The notes under the pieces: model-generated | Told to the model about the DNA's origin: nothing | The model's input: only the letters and a program-made list of their open reading frames with translations | The model's database searches: none | Shown: one piece after another, positions 1 through 9,373 of the stretch | Position numbering within the stretch: the stretch's first letter is position 1 | Layout: each line of letters begins with the position of its first letter | Translations under genes and position numbers: made by a program | Assembly (NCBI GenBank): GCA_964383905.1 | Contig: CAYLJO010000033.1 | Location: forward strand, 1 to 39,444 | Length of the DNA: 39,444 bases | Direction of reading: 5' to 3' | Origin: CAYLJO01 sp964383905 | Lineage (GTDB): Bacteria > Acidobacteriota > Blastocatellia > Pyrinomonadales > Pyrinomonadaceae

Positions 1-61
1 TAGGGGTCGGCGAAAGTAAGCAAGAAATAATAGTGTTTCACCGATCCACGGTTTTGGAGTT

Positions 62-81
62 ATTTCCAAAATTTTGGAAAT
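62..81. promoter_or_regulatory. Perfect 20-base palindrome, candidate operator
   Basis: The bases ATTTCCAAAATTTTGGAAAT read the same on both strands. The palindrome ends 6 bases before a consensus -35 box and lies upstream of the TonB-dependent receptor gene. That position fits a dimeric transcription factor acting as activator or repressor. The binding protein cannot be named, because no regulator gene lies beside it in the window. Confidence 0.55.
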
Positions 82-87
82 TTTTCA

Positions 88-116
88 TTGACATCTCCGT
101 AGCACTGATTTAATGT
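88..116 (+). promoter_or_regulatory. Sigma-70-type promoter of the TonB receptor gene
   Basis: A perfect -35 box TTGACA (88-93) is followed by a 17-base spacer and a -10 box TAATGT (111-116). The predicted transcript starts near 123 and has a leader of about 170 bases before the favoured start codon at 292. It is the best promoter match I saw in the window. Confidence 0.6.
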
Positions 117-291
117 CTTTACCATCAAAGGGGTTCATTAACCGTTCCCTTCTATTATTCAGCATTTAAACAAGTGATTCGCTCTTAGCCCGTTCTCTTA
201 ACATTAGTACGGATGGTTGCCACAACTCTTTTGGGAGCTGCGGTTCGACCTGGATTATCCATTCTTTACCTACACGATATGGGAGGATCTT

Positions 292-3200
292 ATGCCAACC
301 GGATGGCAAACGTTCTCGGCAAGCTCCGTAGAACTCAAATACACGAAAGATTTGATCAGAAGGGCAGTAAAAATGGCATTGCTTCTAATTACTGCTTTAT
401 TGCTTGGATGCGTATCTATATTTGCTCAGGCGACGGCCAGCAGTACGCTAGAGGGCACCGTTGTAGATAAAAACCAGGCCGTTATTAAAGGAGCTAGCAT
501 AACGATCACAAATAAAGCAACGAATTTAGAACGAACCACGACCACCAACGACAATGGGGAATATAAATTTGATCTGTTGCCAGCCGGCGTGTATGACATC
601 AAGGCGACGGCCAGTGGGTTCGGTGATGCTTCTACAACGAACGTTGAGTTGCTGGTCGGCAAGTCCACCAACATAAATTTCACGATGTATCCAGGCACGC
701 AAACGGCAACTGTCACGGTCACCGGTAGCGCTGAGTTGGTCGACCGGGAAAAAACCGATGTTAGCCTTAATATTACTCCACGAGAAGTTCAGGATTTACC
801 GCTTAATGGCCGCGACCTAGGCAATCTGGCTTACCTCGCGCCGGGGGCGAAGCCTGTCGACTCTTACGATCCGACCAAGAATCGGATTGCGGTTTTCGGG
901 ATCAACGGTTCGAGCGGCCGCAACGTGAATGTGACCGTCAACGGAATTGATAACAAGGACAACACGGTCGGCGGACCGGTGATGCAATTTCCGCTGGACG
1001 CAATCCAGGAATTCGTCATCAGCACACAGCGCTTCTCGGCAGCCAACGGGCGGAGCGAAGGCGCAGCCGTCAACGTAGTTACCAAGTCGGGTGGAAACCA
1101 GTATCACGGTTCAGCCTTCTTCTTTGATCGTAATAAAAAATTAAATGCGAACGACTATTTCTCGAAACAAGCTAATCAGCCAAAGCCGCCGTTCACCCGC
1201 CAGCAGTGGGGTGGGTCTGTTGGCGGGCCTCTTTTTCTCCCGCGCTTCGGGGAGGGTGGGTCGGGTATCAGAAAAGGTAAACGCGGCACCTTCTTTTTCT
1301 TTGCCGTTGAGCGCCAGAACGAAAAAACCACCATCCCGGTTACCGGCACCGCATTTACGGAATTGACGCTTGCTCAACCCCTTGGTGCGCAGCCGGCCAC
1401 TCAAATTCCGACGCCTTATCGTGATTGGCGCATCAATGCGCGCGTTGACCATACCTTCAACCAGAAACACAACATGTTCGTCAGCTACAACAACCAGTGG
1501 AATAGAGGACTTAACGACCAGTCGGGCCAAACGAATGATCTAACTGCTGGCAATTTCACGACGAATCGATTACAGCTCGGGAACGTAACTCTCAACTCCA
1601 TTCTTTCCCAGAGAGTTGTTAATGCGGCAACGGTGGGGTATCAGTATTGGAACAATCTGATTGATACTGATAGAAAAGTCCCTACCGTGTACTTCCCCAG
1701 CGCTTACTTTGGAACAAACAGCAATGTGCCGCAACAGTCTTACCAGGCCAAATATCAGTTCAAGGACGACTTGTCTATCACAAGGGGCGCTCACACGTTC
1801 AGAACAGGCTTTGATTATGTTTGGGAGCCGAAACTTGGCGGGTTCTTCGAGTTCAATCCGACGCCTGAGTTTGACTTCTTCGACGACCCAAGTGTGATTC
1901 TATCTGACAAGAAAACATATCCCCAGGGCTTTGCGACACCCGGAGCGCTCTCGGGAATCTCGGCAACTGCTGGCGATCCTTATTTTAACCTTCCAGGCGG
2001 CGCCAAAATGTTCGGCGTGTACTTCCAGGATGATTGGAAGGTTCGTCGCAACGTAACCTTAAGTCTCGGTCTGCGTTGGGACAAAGACTTCAATCTGATT
2101 GGCACTCAAGCTCAGTCGCAGAATCGAACCTATCTGGCTCTCAAAGCGATCAATCATCCCGTTGCCGCCCGTCTGCCTCATGACGATAATCGTGATTTCA
2201 GTCCTCGCGTCGGCTTCGCATGGGATATCTTTGGAACCGGCAAACACGTTGTTCGTGGCGGATATGGTCTGTACTATGGACAGACCTTCTTAAATATTCC
2301 CCTGTTTATGATTCAGCAGATAAATCCCACATTGTTCGCCACCGTCTTGAGCCTGAGTAGCTCGGGGATTGGAGATCCAAATGCGGACGTGGTGCCAGGC
2401 ACCGGTGGTATTCTGCTCTCAAATTACCGGTTTGGGATTGATCCGCTGCCAACAATTCCTCCCCCGGCCACAAAGTTTGTCGGTGGGGAAGTTGGCCGCA
2501 TCATGGACCCGGATTACCGGAACCCCTATTCACAACAATGGAATATAGGCTACGCGTTTCAACTCAACGCTTCCTCCGTCATCGAGGTCGAGTATGTGCA
2601 CACGCTGGCTTTACATGAGTCCAAAACGATCAACATCAATCCAAAGCTGGTAGCGCTAGGTGGGAAGCGGCCATTGGATGCCGCTTTCGCAGCCGCCGGC
2701 CTACCCAAATTGAATCGTATCGATAATGAGGAATCTATTGGTCGATCACGCTATGATGGTTTGAATATTTCTTACCGCCGGCGCATGAGCAGGCGTTTCA
2801 GCCTGAACACCAACTACGTGTTTTCAAAGGCAGTTGCTTACAACGGAAATGCCGCAGCATTCCGCAATCGGCCTACTGATGTGTTTGATATTTTTGCCAA
2901 GCACGATTTTGGGCCGACACCAAATGACGAGCGCCATCGCTTTGTGTTTAGTGGCGTTTTTGATCTGCCAGGGGGCATTCAGGTCGCGCCCATTTTGCAA
3001 GCGGCCTCAGCCCGCCCATATAACATAATCCAGGGGAAAGACGTGTTGGGCCGTGGAACGGGCCGTGGTAATGTCCACGTTATCGTCAGGACCGATAGCC
3101 CTAACGATCTACTCGCCACGAAGGATATGAGCGCATCTGCACTAAGAGCGTGCCTTGCGGCTGGCCAATGTGTCCAAGTCCCGTTTGACTTTCTGCGGGG

Positions 3201-3438
3201 AAAACCCTTCTTCCAACTTGATACCCGCGTGAGCAAAAACATCAGAATCCGGGAACGTTCCACCTTGACGCTGCTCTTTGAGGCATTTAATCTGACCAAC
3301 CGCGCTAATTTCGGCAACAGTTACGAGGTCAATGTTCAGAGTCCAAACTTCCGCAAACCAACCGCGTTCATTACCCCGAACGGCGTAATTGTCCCTCAGG
3401 CATTCGCAGGACAAATTGGTGTGAAATTCACCTTCTAA
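292..3438 (+). CDS. TonB-dependent receptor, SusC-like, with carboxypeptidase-regulatory-like domain
   Basis: This is an outer-membrane transporter of the large Acidobacteriota type (about 1048 residues). After a signal peptide ending SIFAQA comes an Ig-like carboxypeptidase-regulatory domain (STLEGTVVDKNQAVIKGASI onward), then the plug (DLPLNGRDLGNLAYLAPG) and a long beta-barrel ending in a C-terminal phenylalanine (IGVKFTF), the usual outer-membrane assembly signal. Three starts are possible: 217, 292 and 373. I prefer ATG 292 because GGGAGG lies 5 bases upstream and the KDLIRRAVK stretch gives the signal peptide a positive n-region. ATG 373 also has a good AGAAGGG site but leaves no positive charge before the hydrophobic core. 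Proteins of this family import bulky ligands such as glycans or siderophore-like compounds; the ligand here is unknown. The gene stands alone, with its own promoter and terminator. Confidence 0.93.
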   Translation: MPTGWQTFSASSVELKYTKDLIRRAVKMALLLITALLLGCVSIFAQATASSTLEGTVVDKNQAVIKGASITITNKATNLERTTTTNDNGEYKFDLLPAGVYDIKATASGFGDASTTNVELLVGKSTNINFTMYPGTQTATVTVTGSAELVDREKTDVSLNITPREVQDLPLNGRDLGNLAYLAPGAKPVDSYDPTKNRIAVFGINGSSGRNVNVTVNGIDNKDNTVGGPVMQFPLDAIQEFVISTQRFSAANGRSEGAAVNVVTKSGGNQYHGSAFFFDRNKKLNANDYFSKQANQPKPPFTRQQWGGSVGGPLFLPRFGEGGSGIRKGKRGTFFFFAVERQNEKTTIPVTGTAFTELTLAQPLGAQPATQIPTPYRDWRINARVDHTFNQKHNMFVSYNNQWNRGLNDQSGQTNDLTAGNFTTNRLQLGNVTLNSILSQRVVNAATVGYQYWNNLIDTDRKVPTVYFPSAYFGTNSNVPQQSYQAKYQFKDDLSITRGAHTFRTGFDYVWEPKLGGFFEFNPTPEFDFFDDPSVILSDKKTYPQGFATPGALSGISATAGDPYFNLPGGAKMFGVYFQDDWKVRRNVTLSLGLRWDKDFNLIGTQAQSQNRTYLALKAINHPVAARLPHDDNRDFSPRVGFAWDIFGTGKHVVRGGYGLYYGQTFLNIPLFMIQQINPTLFATVLSLSSSGIGDPNADVVPGTGGILLSNYRFGIDPLPTIPPPATKFVGGEVGRIMDPDYRNPYSQQWNIGYAFQLNASSVIEVEYVHTLALHESKTININPKLVALGGKRPLDAAFAAAGLPKLNRIDNEESIGRSRYDGLNISYRRRMSRRFSLNTNYVFSKAVAYNGNAAAFRNRPTDVFDIFAKHDFGPTPNDERHRFVFSGVFDLPGGIQVAPILQAASARPYNIIQGKDVLGRGTGRGNVHVIVRTDSPNDLLATKDMSASALRACLAAGQCVQVPFDFLRGKPFFQLDTRVSKNIRIRERSTLTLLFEAFNLTNRANFGNSYEVNVQSPNFRKPTAFITPNGVIVPQAFAGQIGVKFTF

Positions 3439-3462
3439 ACAAGAATCCCTGAAGCAATCTCA

Positions 3463-3496
3463 GAAGGGCGGCAGAGCGTTCTGCCGCCCTTCTTTT
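3463..3496 (+). terminator. Intrinsic terminator of the TonB receptor gene
   Basis: A perfect 13-bp stem (GAAGGGCGGCAGA paired with TCTGCCGCCCTTC) with a four-base GCGT loop is followed by TTTT. It starts 24 bases after the receptor stop codon. Confidence 0.9.
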
Positions 3497-3523
3497 AGAG
3501 GAATGAAAGAAGGTTTTATTCTG

Positions 3524-3548
3524 TTTTTCCTCTGCGTCCTGTGGTTCA
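3524..3548 (-). repeat. 3'-end purine-rich repeat, copy 1
   Basis: Read on the minus strand this is ACCACAGG-ACGCAGAGGAAAAA. It belongs to the CRCAGAGG-type repeat family and lies 43 bases after the stop codon of the methyltransferase gene. This is the shortest and most degenerate of the five copies. Confidence 0.65.
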
Positions 3549-3591
3549 TACTCCTTCACCATAGACTCAACCGACTTTTACTAGAAGGTTG

Positions 3592-4668
3592 CTAATGGCG
3601 CGCCTCATAAACGCGGTTGAAGGGTGTTTCGGTGGCGCGCCGGAAATGTTTGAAGCCGCCGGCCATTACTGTCTCGCGGAGCACTTCCTCAGAGGCGACA
3701 GCCCCCAGCGCCGGCCCGCCCAGCGCCAGCGAATTCGCCGTACAGCAGAGCGTCGAAGCTGCCGAAAAGGTTCGGCCGATGGGGTTGAGGTTCTCTTCCA
3801 CCACATTGCCCGCCATCGGTTCGACAATCAATGCGCTGCCATCTTCCGCCAGTGTTTCATAAGCACGGCGGGCCGCGCCGACCGGGTCGCCCATATCATG
3901 CAGGCAATCAAAGAAGGCGATCATGTCATAGCCCTCACCCGGGAAATCGCTCGCCCCCGCCACCTCGAAACTCACCCGATCCGTAACGCCGGCTTCTGCC
4001 GCCGTCCGGCGCGCATGCCGGATGGATGGCTCGTGGTTGTCAAAACCGTAGAAGCGTGAATTCGGATACGCCTTCGCCATGATGATCGTCGAAGCGCCGT
4101 GGCCGCAGCCGACATCGGCGACTTTACCGCCCGCTTTCAGTTTTTCTTCAACGCCGGTCAGAGATGGGATCCACTCTCCGACCAGATGCGCCGTGTAGCC
4201 GGGTCGGAAGAAACGCTCGGTGCCGATGAAGAGATCGGGGTCATGTTCGCCCCAGAGCATTCCACCGCCGTTGCGGAAAGCATCAGTAATGCGCGACTCG
4301 GCGCGTGACATCGCCTTGATGACGTAGAAACCGCCGCCCACATAGAACGGGCTGTTCTCGTCGGTCAACGCCACGGCCTGTTCAGCCGGAAGAGTGTAAC
4401 GCCCGGTCTGCGGGTCGTACTCGACGTACCCGCCGGCCGCCTGGTTAATCAGCCATTCACGCACGTAGCGTTCGACCGTTCCGGTGCGCTCGGCCAGCTC
4501 GGCGGGTGTTAGCCCGCCGGCATCAGCCATCGCTTTATAAAGTCCTAATTTCTGACCGATATAGACCAGCGTGGAACTCAAGGCCGCGCCAAAATCACCG
4601 ACCACTTTGCCTAAGAAATTATTCAGCTTCTCTTCATTAAGAGCCTTCGGTGCACTGCTTGAAGACAT
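3592..4668 (-). CDS. Class I SAM-dependent methyltransferase with N-terminal winged-helix domain
   Basis: This 358-residue protein has a helical winged-helix/dimerisation region at about residues 20-110 (PAELAERTGTVERYVREWL), as in Rv2258c-like and O-methyltransferase families. A Rossmann methyltransferase domain follows, with the SAM-binding motif I VADVGCGHG at 183-191 and an acidic residue in the next strand (FYGFDNHE). The stretch DMIAFFDCLHDMGDP matches the post-motif segment of this family. GAGGAG lies about 8 bases before the ATG. The substrate cannot be deduced; small-molecule O- or S-methylation is most likely. The gene converges on the TonB receptor and is transcribed alone. Confidence 0.88.
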   Translation of the reverse strand: MSSSSAPKALNEEKLNNFLGKVVGDFGAALSSTLVYIGQKLGLYKAMADAGGLTPAELAERTGTVERYVREWLINQAAGGYVEYDPQTGRYTLPAEQAVALTDENSPFYVGGGFYVIKAMSRAESRITDAFRNGGGMLWGEHDPDLFIGTERFFRPGYTAHLVGEWIPSLTGVEEKLKAGGKVADVGCGHGASTIIMAKAYPNSRFYGFDNHEPSIRHARRTAAEAGVTDRVSFEVAGASDFPGEGYDMIAFFDCLHDMGDPVGAARRAYETLAEDGSALIVEPMAGNVVEENLNPIGRTFSAASTLCCTANSLALGGPALGAVASEEVLRETVMAGGFKHFRRATETPFNRVYEARH

Positions 4669-4878
4669 CGGGTAGCCTCCTCGTATCGGTAGATGTAACG
4701 TACTTTGCCTTGGAAAGCTGTTAGGCGAGGGCTTTCATGGGTCTGCTTTTTTTTACGCTAACATCAGCCACCAAGTCAACCATGATCAGGCGCCGGAGTT
4801 TGCAAAGAGCTGATTTGATCTTTGCTTGGCGCGTTGGCGTGAAACCCGATGCGCCGATCTTGCGCGACTCGATTGAGC

Positions 4879-6579
4879 TTAAGAACCCAGCTTGAGTATC
4901 GCGTTGCGCAGCTTCGTGTGATTTTGAAGCATTCGCACATACCGCGACTCTGCCGCGCCGGCCTTCGCCCGCACCAGCCGGACGATGCTACTTTTTTCGT
5001 CTTTCGTCCAGCGGGCGAGGTCGGGGATCAGGGCCAGCACCAGCGCGAGATTTTCGAAGGCGCGCCGTTCCGCCTCCCTCCAGTCTGCCGTCCGCACTCC
5101 GAGAGTGCGTGAGACCGACTCGACCGACGCATGCCGAATCCGTTCCGCCTCACCGCCAAAATGCTTGGCCATCCGGCGCTGGACTGCCAGCCCGAGGTTG
5201 CGTACTTGAAAGCGGTCCCAAGCGCCGTGCGGCGAGGGCGGAAACTCCAAAATTAAATGTCCTGCCGAGAGCTGCCGAAGGAGACGCGCGGATGTTCGGT
5301 ATTCGGTTCGGCTCTCAATCTTACGCTCTTCGGCCTCCACCATCTTTGCCAGCTTGACCTCAACCGGCCGGAAACCGAGCTTGCGGTAGAACCAGAATGC
5401 GCCCGATTCAATACCCTCCTCGTTTTCAAAACCGATCTGGTACGGATCGACCGAAAATGACGTCACGCCGAGGAGCTGGCGGAAGAGTCGAAGAATACGC
5501 GCGTAGAGCCAGGCTGTTTCGCCATCTCTAAAGGTGTAGTAGAGGTTAAAGCCGACCTCCATGCGCTCAAACATCGTCAGGCATTCGACGTACCCGACCG
5601 GGACTCCATTCTTAATGATGAACCCTGCGTGATACGCGCGCAGCGGCAGCCGGTACTCCGGCCCCACGCCAGACACGAAGACCTCAACACCTCGGCCTGC
5701 GTCCGCCCTCAGGATATGCTTTGCATCGCCGTGTGTAAATCCGTAAAGCTCCCGGTAACGTACCATCGAAGCCGCGCGCGCCATGTCGAGGATTGATTCC
5801 CCTTGCGCGTGCGAAAGCTTCTTCAAAGAAAGCGGCGACGACCCCAGCTCCTTGACCAGTGAAACGTCGCCGCGGCGAAGCAGTGGGCCATCATGGTAAA
5901 AGAGTTTTCGCCCCCTTCGTCTCATGCCGGTGCGCGAGATCTGATAGCTGCCGATTTTCAAGCGGACCCACAGGTTGAGTGAATCGTAGAGCTCGGCCTT
6001 TTCTTCGCCGGAGAGTGATAACCCTTCGAAGCGCTGGAGCAGCCACGGGAGGTCTCGGTTAAAACGGCCCTTTGCCGCGTGAAGCCATGTCAGGTACGGA
6101 ACATTCGCTTCGACCAGCGCGTCCTCTTCAAGGAGCGGAAGAAATCGCGGCAACGTCGCACCCAGGCGCGCTTCATTCGTATACCCTTCCCAATCAACGG
6201 CGACCTGTGCCGGATGGCGCCGCACCATCCAGCGAACAATGTGGTAGCTGAAAACCGCCGTGAGCGATGTCCCGGCAATGCCTGACACTTCCACCTCTTC
6301 CAATGGAGTGAGATCGGCGCCCGCCGAGCGAAGCAGCTCGACGCGCCGCCCGAAAGAAGCAAGCACATTTTCGGCTTGGCGGAGAATGTTTGGGCTCTGC
6401 GGGTAAGCGCGCAGGAAAAGGAGGGTCTCGTGAAAGCGGATGAGCGATTGCGCATCCGTGAACCGGCGCCGGCCGAGCAACGTCAGTAGCCTTTGCATGC
6501 GGATTCGAGCCCGCGCACCAAAGCGGCGCTTCGATTCTTCGAGCCGGTCAAGAAGGCGTTCGAGTGCGTCGGACGTCAC
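4879..6579 (-). CDS. Uncharacterised protein with GNAT-like acetyltransferase core
   Basis: I do not recognise this 566-residue protein as a named family. The N-terminal 230 residues are mainly helical and rich in Arg and Leu (LERLLDRLEESKRRFGARAR). The middle (about 300-400) resembles an acetyltransferase fold: VEVGFNLYYTF-like strands, then GAFWFYRKLGFRPVEVKLA, which resembles the C-terminal GNAT motif in which a Tyr precedes KLGF. The C-terminal 150 residues are again helical and basic. There is no signal peptide or membrane segment. The start is the first ATG of the frame. It is separated by 159 bases from the cydAB operon upstream. An acyl- or aminoacyl-transferase role is possible, but this is inferred from the short motif only. 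Confidence 0.75.
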   Translation of the reverse strand: MTSDALERLLDRLEESKRRFGARARIRMQRLLTLLGRRRFTDAQSLIRFHETLLFLRAYPQSPNILRQAENVLASFGRRVELLRSAGADLTPLEEVEVSGIAGTSLTAVFSYHIVRWMVRRHPAQVAVDWEGYTNEARLGATLPRFLPLLEEDALVEANVPYLTWLHAAKGRFNRDLPWLLQRFEGLSLSGEEKAELYDSLNLWVRLKIGSYQISRTGMRRRGRKLFYHDGPLLRRGDVSLVKELGSSPLSLKKLSHAQGESILDMARAASMVRYRELYGFTHGDAKHILRADAGRGVEVFVSGVGPEYRLPLRAYHAGFIIKNGVPVGYVECLTMFERMEVGFNLYYTFRDGETAWLYARILRLFRQLLGVTSFSVDPYQIGFENEEGIESGAFWFYRKLGFRPVEVKLAKMVEAEERKIESRTEYRTSARLLRQLSAGHLILEFPPSPHGAWDRFQVRNLGLAVQRRMAKHFGGEAERIRHASVESVSRTLGVRTADWREAERRAFENLALVLALIPDLARWTKDEKSSIVRLVRAKAGAAESRYVRMLQNHTKLRNAILKLGS

Positions 6580-6686
6580 GGTCTACCCACGAAGAGCGAG
6601 TGTTAATGCGCCTCTAGCTTCTATGCCAACTTGTGGATGGAAGTCAATGACCGCCCCGTGCAATCAAGGCTTATTCATCACTTCTC

Positions 6687-6710
6687 TTTCCTCCGTCTCC
6701 TCTGCGGTTA
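6687..6710 (-). repeat. 3'-end purine-rich repeat, copy 2
   Basis: Read on the minus strand this is ACCGCAGAGG-AGACGGAGGAAA, 28 bases after the cydB stop codon and in the sense direction of cydB. Confidence 0.75.
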
Positions 6711-6738
6711 AAGTTTTTGGTCGCGGCTCTACTTACCA

Positions 6739-7785
6739 TCAGTAGCTGTGATCCCCGTCCTGTACCCGCACCTTTCCACGGAACATCCGGTAAACGAATA
6801 CAAAGTAGCCGATAGCAATCAGCATGCCGAGAGTCCACCAGATGATTCCGAGCGAGAGTGAGTAGTGGCCGGCCGCCGCGTTATAAATTGTGATGCTGTA
6901 GGCAGGATTCGTACTCGCTGGCAGCAGGTCGGGGTAGAGCGCAAAAGCTGCCCCGGCCAGCATCGCTGCCAGGTAAACGCATGAGCTCAGGAATGCATTG
7001 CGCTCCCTTCCGGCTCTTTGCCAATACACCATCGCCGCCAGACTGGCGAGAACGACGACAGGAATGATGTAGCCGATGACGTGTTGTCGGTAGTTCGCCA
7101 GCACCTGAGGGCGGACGTAGACGGTGGCGACCAGGCTCAGAATGGTGAGGGTCACCAGGACCGGCCACATCGTCACCGCCAGCCGGCGGGCGCGCGCGTT
7201 CAGTTCGCCTTCGGTTTTCAAAGCAATATACTGAGCACCATGAATCGTGAGTGCGACAAACGCGATGATTCCGGCGAGTATTGTGTACCAGTCGAGGATG
7301 CCCGGTTGCGGGCCGACCCGAAAGTTGGTCCAGAGAGGCTCGAAGAAGGAGCCATCCTTATCGAGGGGGACGCCCCTGACGACGTTCCCCAGTGCGGCCC
7401 CGAAGAAAATGGCCAGGAGACTACTTCCGATGGAGAAGAGCCCGTCGAAAAAGTCGCGCCAGATCCGGCTGTCGAGGTGCGTGCGGAAGTCGATGCCGAT
7501 GGCCCGCAAAATGAGCAGCCACAGCACGATATTGAGCGGAAGATAGAACCCGCTGAAGCTGGAGGCATAAAGCGGCGGGAAAGCAAAAAGGAGCGTGCCA
7601 CCGGCGGCGATGAGCCACACTTCGTTGCCGTCCCAGACGGGCCCGATGGAGCGCAGCACAAGCCGGCGCTCTTCCTCGGTCTTTGCCACGAGCAGGTGCA
7701 GAATGCCGGCGCCGATATCGAAGCCGTCCAAAATGACGTATCCGGTCAACATTAAGGCGACGAGAATAAACCAGACAGTTTCCAT
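6739..7785 (-). CDS. cydB: Cytochrome bd ubiquinol oxidase subunit II
   Basis: CydB is the second core membrane subunit of the bd-type quinol oxidase, which reduces oxygen to water without pumping protons. The 348-residue protein starts METVWFILVALMLTGYVILDGFDIGAG, the conserved CydB N-terminus, and has IGPVWDGNEVWLIAAGGTLLFAFP and several further membrane helices. It lies 8 bases after cydA and is certainly cotranscribed with it. No cydX-like small subunit or CydCD exporter gene follows it; the next downstream gene, 159 bases away, is unrelated. Confidence 0.96.
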   Translation of the reverse strand: METVWFILVALMLTGYVILDGFDIGAGILHLLVAKTEEERRLVLRSIGPVWDGNEVWLIAAGGTLLFAFPPLYASSFSGFYLPLNIVLWLLILRAIGIDFRTHLDSRIWRDFFDGLFSIGSSLLAIFFGAALGNVVRGVPLDKDGSFFEPLWTNFRVGPQPGILDWYTILAGIIAFVALTIHGAQYIALKTEGELNARARRLAVTMWPVLVTLTILSLVATVYVRPQVLANYRQHVIGYIIPVVVLASLAAMVYWQRAGRERNAFLSSCVYLAAMLAGAAFALYPDLLPASTNPAYSITIYNAAAGHYSLSLGIIWWTLGMLIAIGYFVFVYRMFRGKVRVQDGDHSY

Positions 7786-7793
7786 AAGACTCC

Positions 7794-9164
7794 TTACGCG
7801 GCCTTGCTGGCGGCGGTAGGCGATACACCCTCTGAAGCCGGCCGGTCGATCTCCGGGCCGTGATCGATCTCCCGGTACAGCAGGAAGAGGAAGAAGATTG
7901 CCAGCAGGGCATACATCCCCATGAATCCGAGCAGCGTGAAGAGGCCATTCCCCGCCGAGACATTCGTGGAATAACCCTCCGTGGTGCGGAGCAGGCCGTA
8001 GACGAGCCAGGGCTGACGCCCCGTTTCAGCCGTCATCCACCCGGCAGTATTCGCGATGTACGGAAATGGAAAGCTCAGCATCACCACCCAGAGCGCCCAG
8101 CGTGTTTGGAACAACCTTCCCCTCCAGAGCAACAAAACAGAGAGCGTCATAATGGCGAGGAATAATGTCCCGAGTCCGGCCATGATGTGATAGCTGAAAT
8201 AGAGCAGCGGGATGTTGGTGGGCCACTCCTCCTTCGGGAATGCGTCGAGGCCTTTGACGTCCGCGGTCGTGGTGCCGTAGATCAGAAAGCTCAGGACTTT
8301 GTTGACTGCGAGAGGGTTATCGATCCGCTGTCTTTCCACATCAGGCTGCCCCATGATGACGATCGGAGCGCCGCGCTGCGTGTGAAAGAGCGCCTCCATG
8401 GCGGCGGTTGTCACCGGTTGATGCTTCGCCATGTAGCGACCGTGCAGGTCACCCGTCGGAAAGATTTGCAGGGTGCTGAAGATGAAGCCGGCGATCACCC
8501 CTACCCGCAGAAAGATTCGCCCATAATCCGCGTGCCTGTTGCTGAGCAGGTAAAAAGCTCCGACCGCGGCCACGACGAAAGACCCGGTAATCGCGGCGCC
8601 GCTCATGTTGTGCGCGTATTGCAGTTGCGCCCACGGATTCAGCAGCACGCCCCAGAAGCTTGTGACTTGAAACGATCCGTCGGGCAGTCGTTGGTACGCC
8701 ACCGGATGCTGCATCCAGGCGTCGGCCGCAATGATAAAGAAGCCTGACAGCCACGAGCCGAGGAAAACGAGGAATCCGGCCCACCAGTGTCCCCACCGGC
8801 TCAGCCGCTTTTCACCGAACAGAAACAGGCCGAGGAAGGCCGACTCCAGGAAGAATGAGAATACCCCCTCCATCACCAGCGGTTGCCCGATGACGCCGCC
8901 CGTCGCGCGCGAAAACTGCGACCAGTTAGTCCCGAACTGGAACTCCATCGGGATCCCGGTCACGACCCCCAGGATGAAGTTGATCCCGAAGATTTTCGTC
9001 CAGAAGCGGGCCGCCCTGTGATAGGCCGGATCGTTCCTTCGGAGCGCAACCGTCTTTAGAACCACGATCAGCGGGGCCAATCCCATCGTCAGTTGTGGAA
9101 ACAGGTAGTGAAAGGTTATCGTGAACGCAAAATGCAGGCGGTGAATGAGTAGGGCATCGTCCAT
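7794..9164 (-). CDS. cydA: Cytochrome bd ubiquinol oxidase subunit I
   Basis: CydA carries the three hemes of the bd oxidase. The start ATG at 9164 gives MDDALLIHRLHFAFTITFHYLFPQLTMG, placing the conserved heme ligand at His19, as in the Escherichia coli protein. A GTG start at 9215 would only add a non-conserved leader. The quinol-site motif GRYMAKHQP and the following AAMEALF are present, and the loop after them is short, so this is the short-Q-loop class that includes cyanide-insensitive oxidases. GWMTAETGRQPWLVYGLLRT is the typical C-terminal signature. The length (456 residues) fits the short class. The Shine-Dalgarno match before 9164 is weak. Expression under low oxygen is expected from the family; no operator was recognised. 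Confidence 0.95.
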   Translation of the reverse strand: MDDALLIHRLHFAFTITFHYLFPQLTMGLAPLIVVLKTVALRRNDPAYHRAARFWTKIFGINFILGVVTGIPMEFQFGTNWSQFSRATGGVIGQPLVMEGVFSFFLESAFLGLFLFGEKRLSRWGHWWAGFLVFLGSWLSGFFIIAADAWMQHPVAYQRLPDGSFQVTSFWGVLLNPWAQLQYAHNMSGAAITGSFVVAAVGAFYLLSNRHADYGRIFLRVGVIAGFIFSTLQIFPTGDLHGRYMAKHQPVTTAAMEALFHTQRGAPIVIMGQPDVERQRIDNPLAVNKVLSFLIYGTTTADVKGLDAFPKEEWPTNIPLLYFSYHIMAGLGTLFLAIMTLSVLLLWRGRLFQTRWALWVVMLSFPFPYIANTAGWMTAETGRQPWLVYGLLRTTEGYSTNVSAGNGLFTLLGFMGMYALLAIFFLFLLYREIDHGPEIDRPASEGVSPTAASKAA

Positions 9165-9373
9165 GATTTTGGTCCCGGTTCGTCTACAAGCATGGTAAAC
9201 ATTCCGTCTGTACACTATGGTACTTTAGGACCGGAATCCACACTTGCGTGATCAGTCGTCGGAGTTTTGCGCTATTGATGCCAAGCCAGGATAATCAACG
9301 ACATCACGGAGAGCAAGCGCGTCGTCGCATCAGCCTAACTGGCGCCGCATCGGGAGCGTAGATAGGGCGACTT

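Noticed and set aside
7018..7755. A 245-residue plus-strand frame rich in Asp, Glu and Gln
   Set aside because: It is antisense to cydB, and its composition mirrors the hydrophobic codons of the membrane protein.
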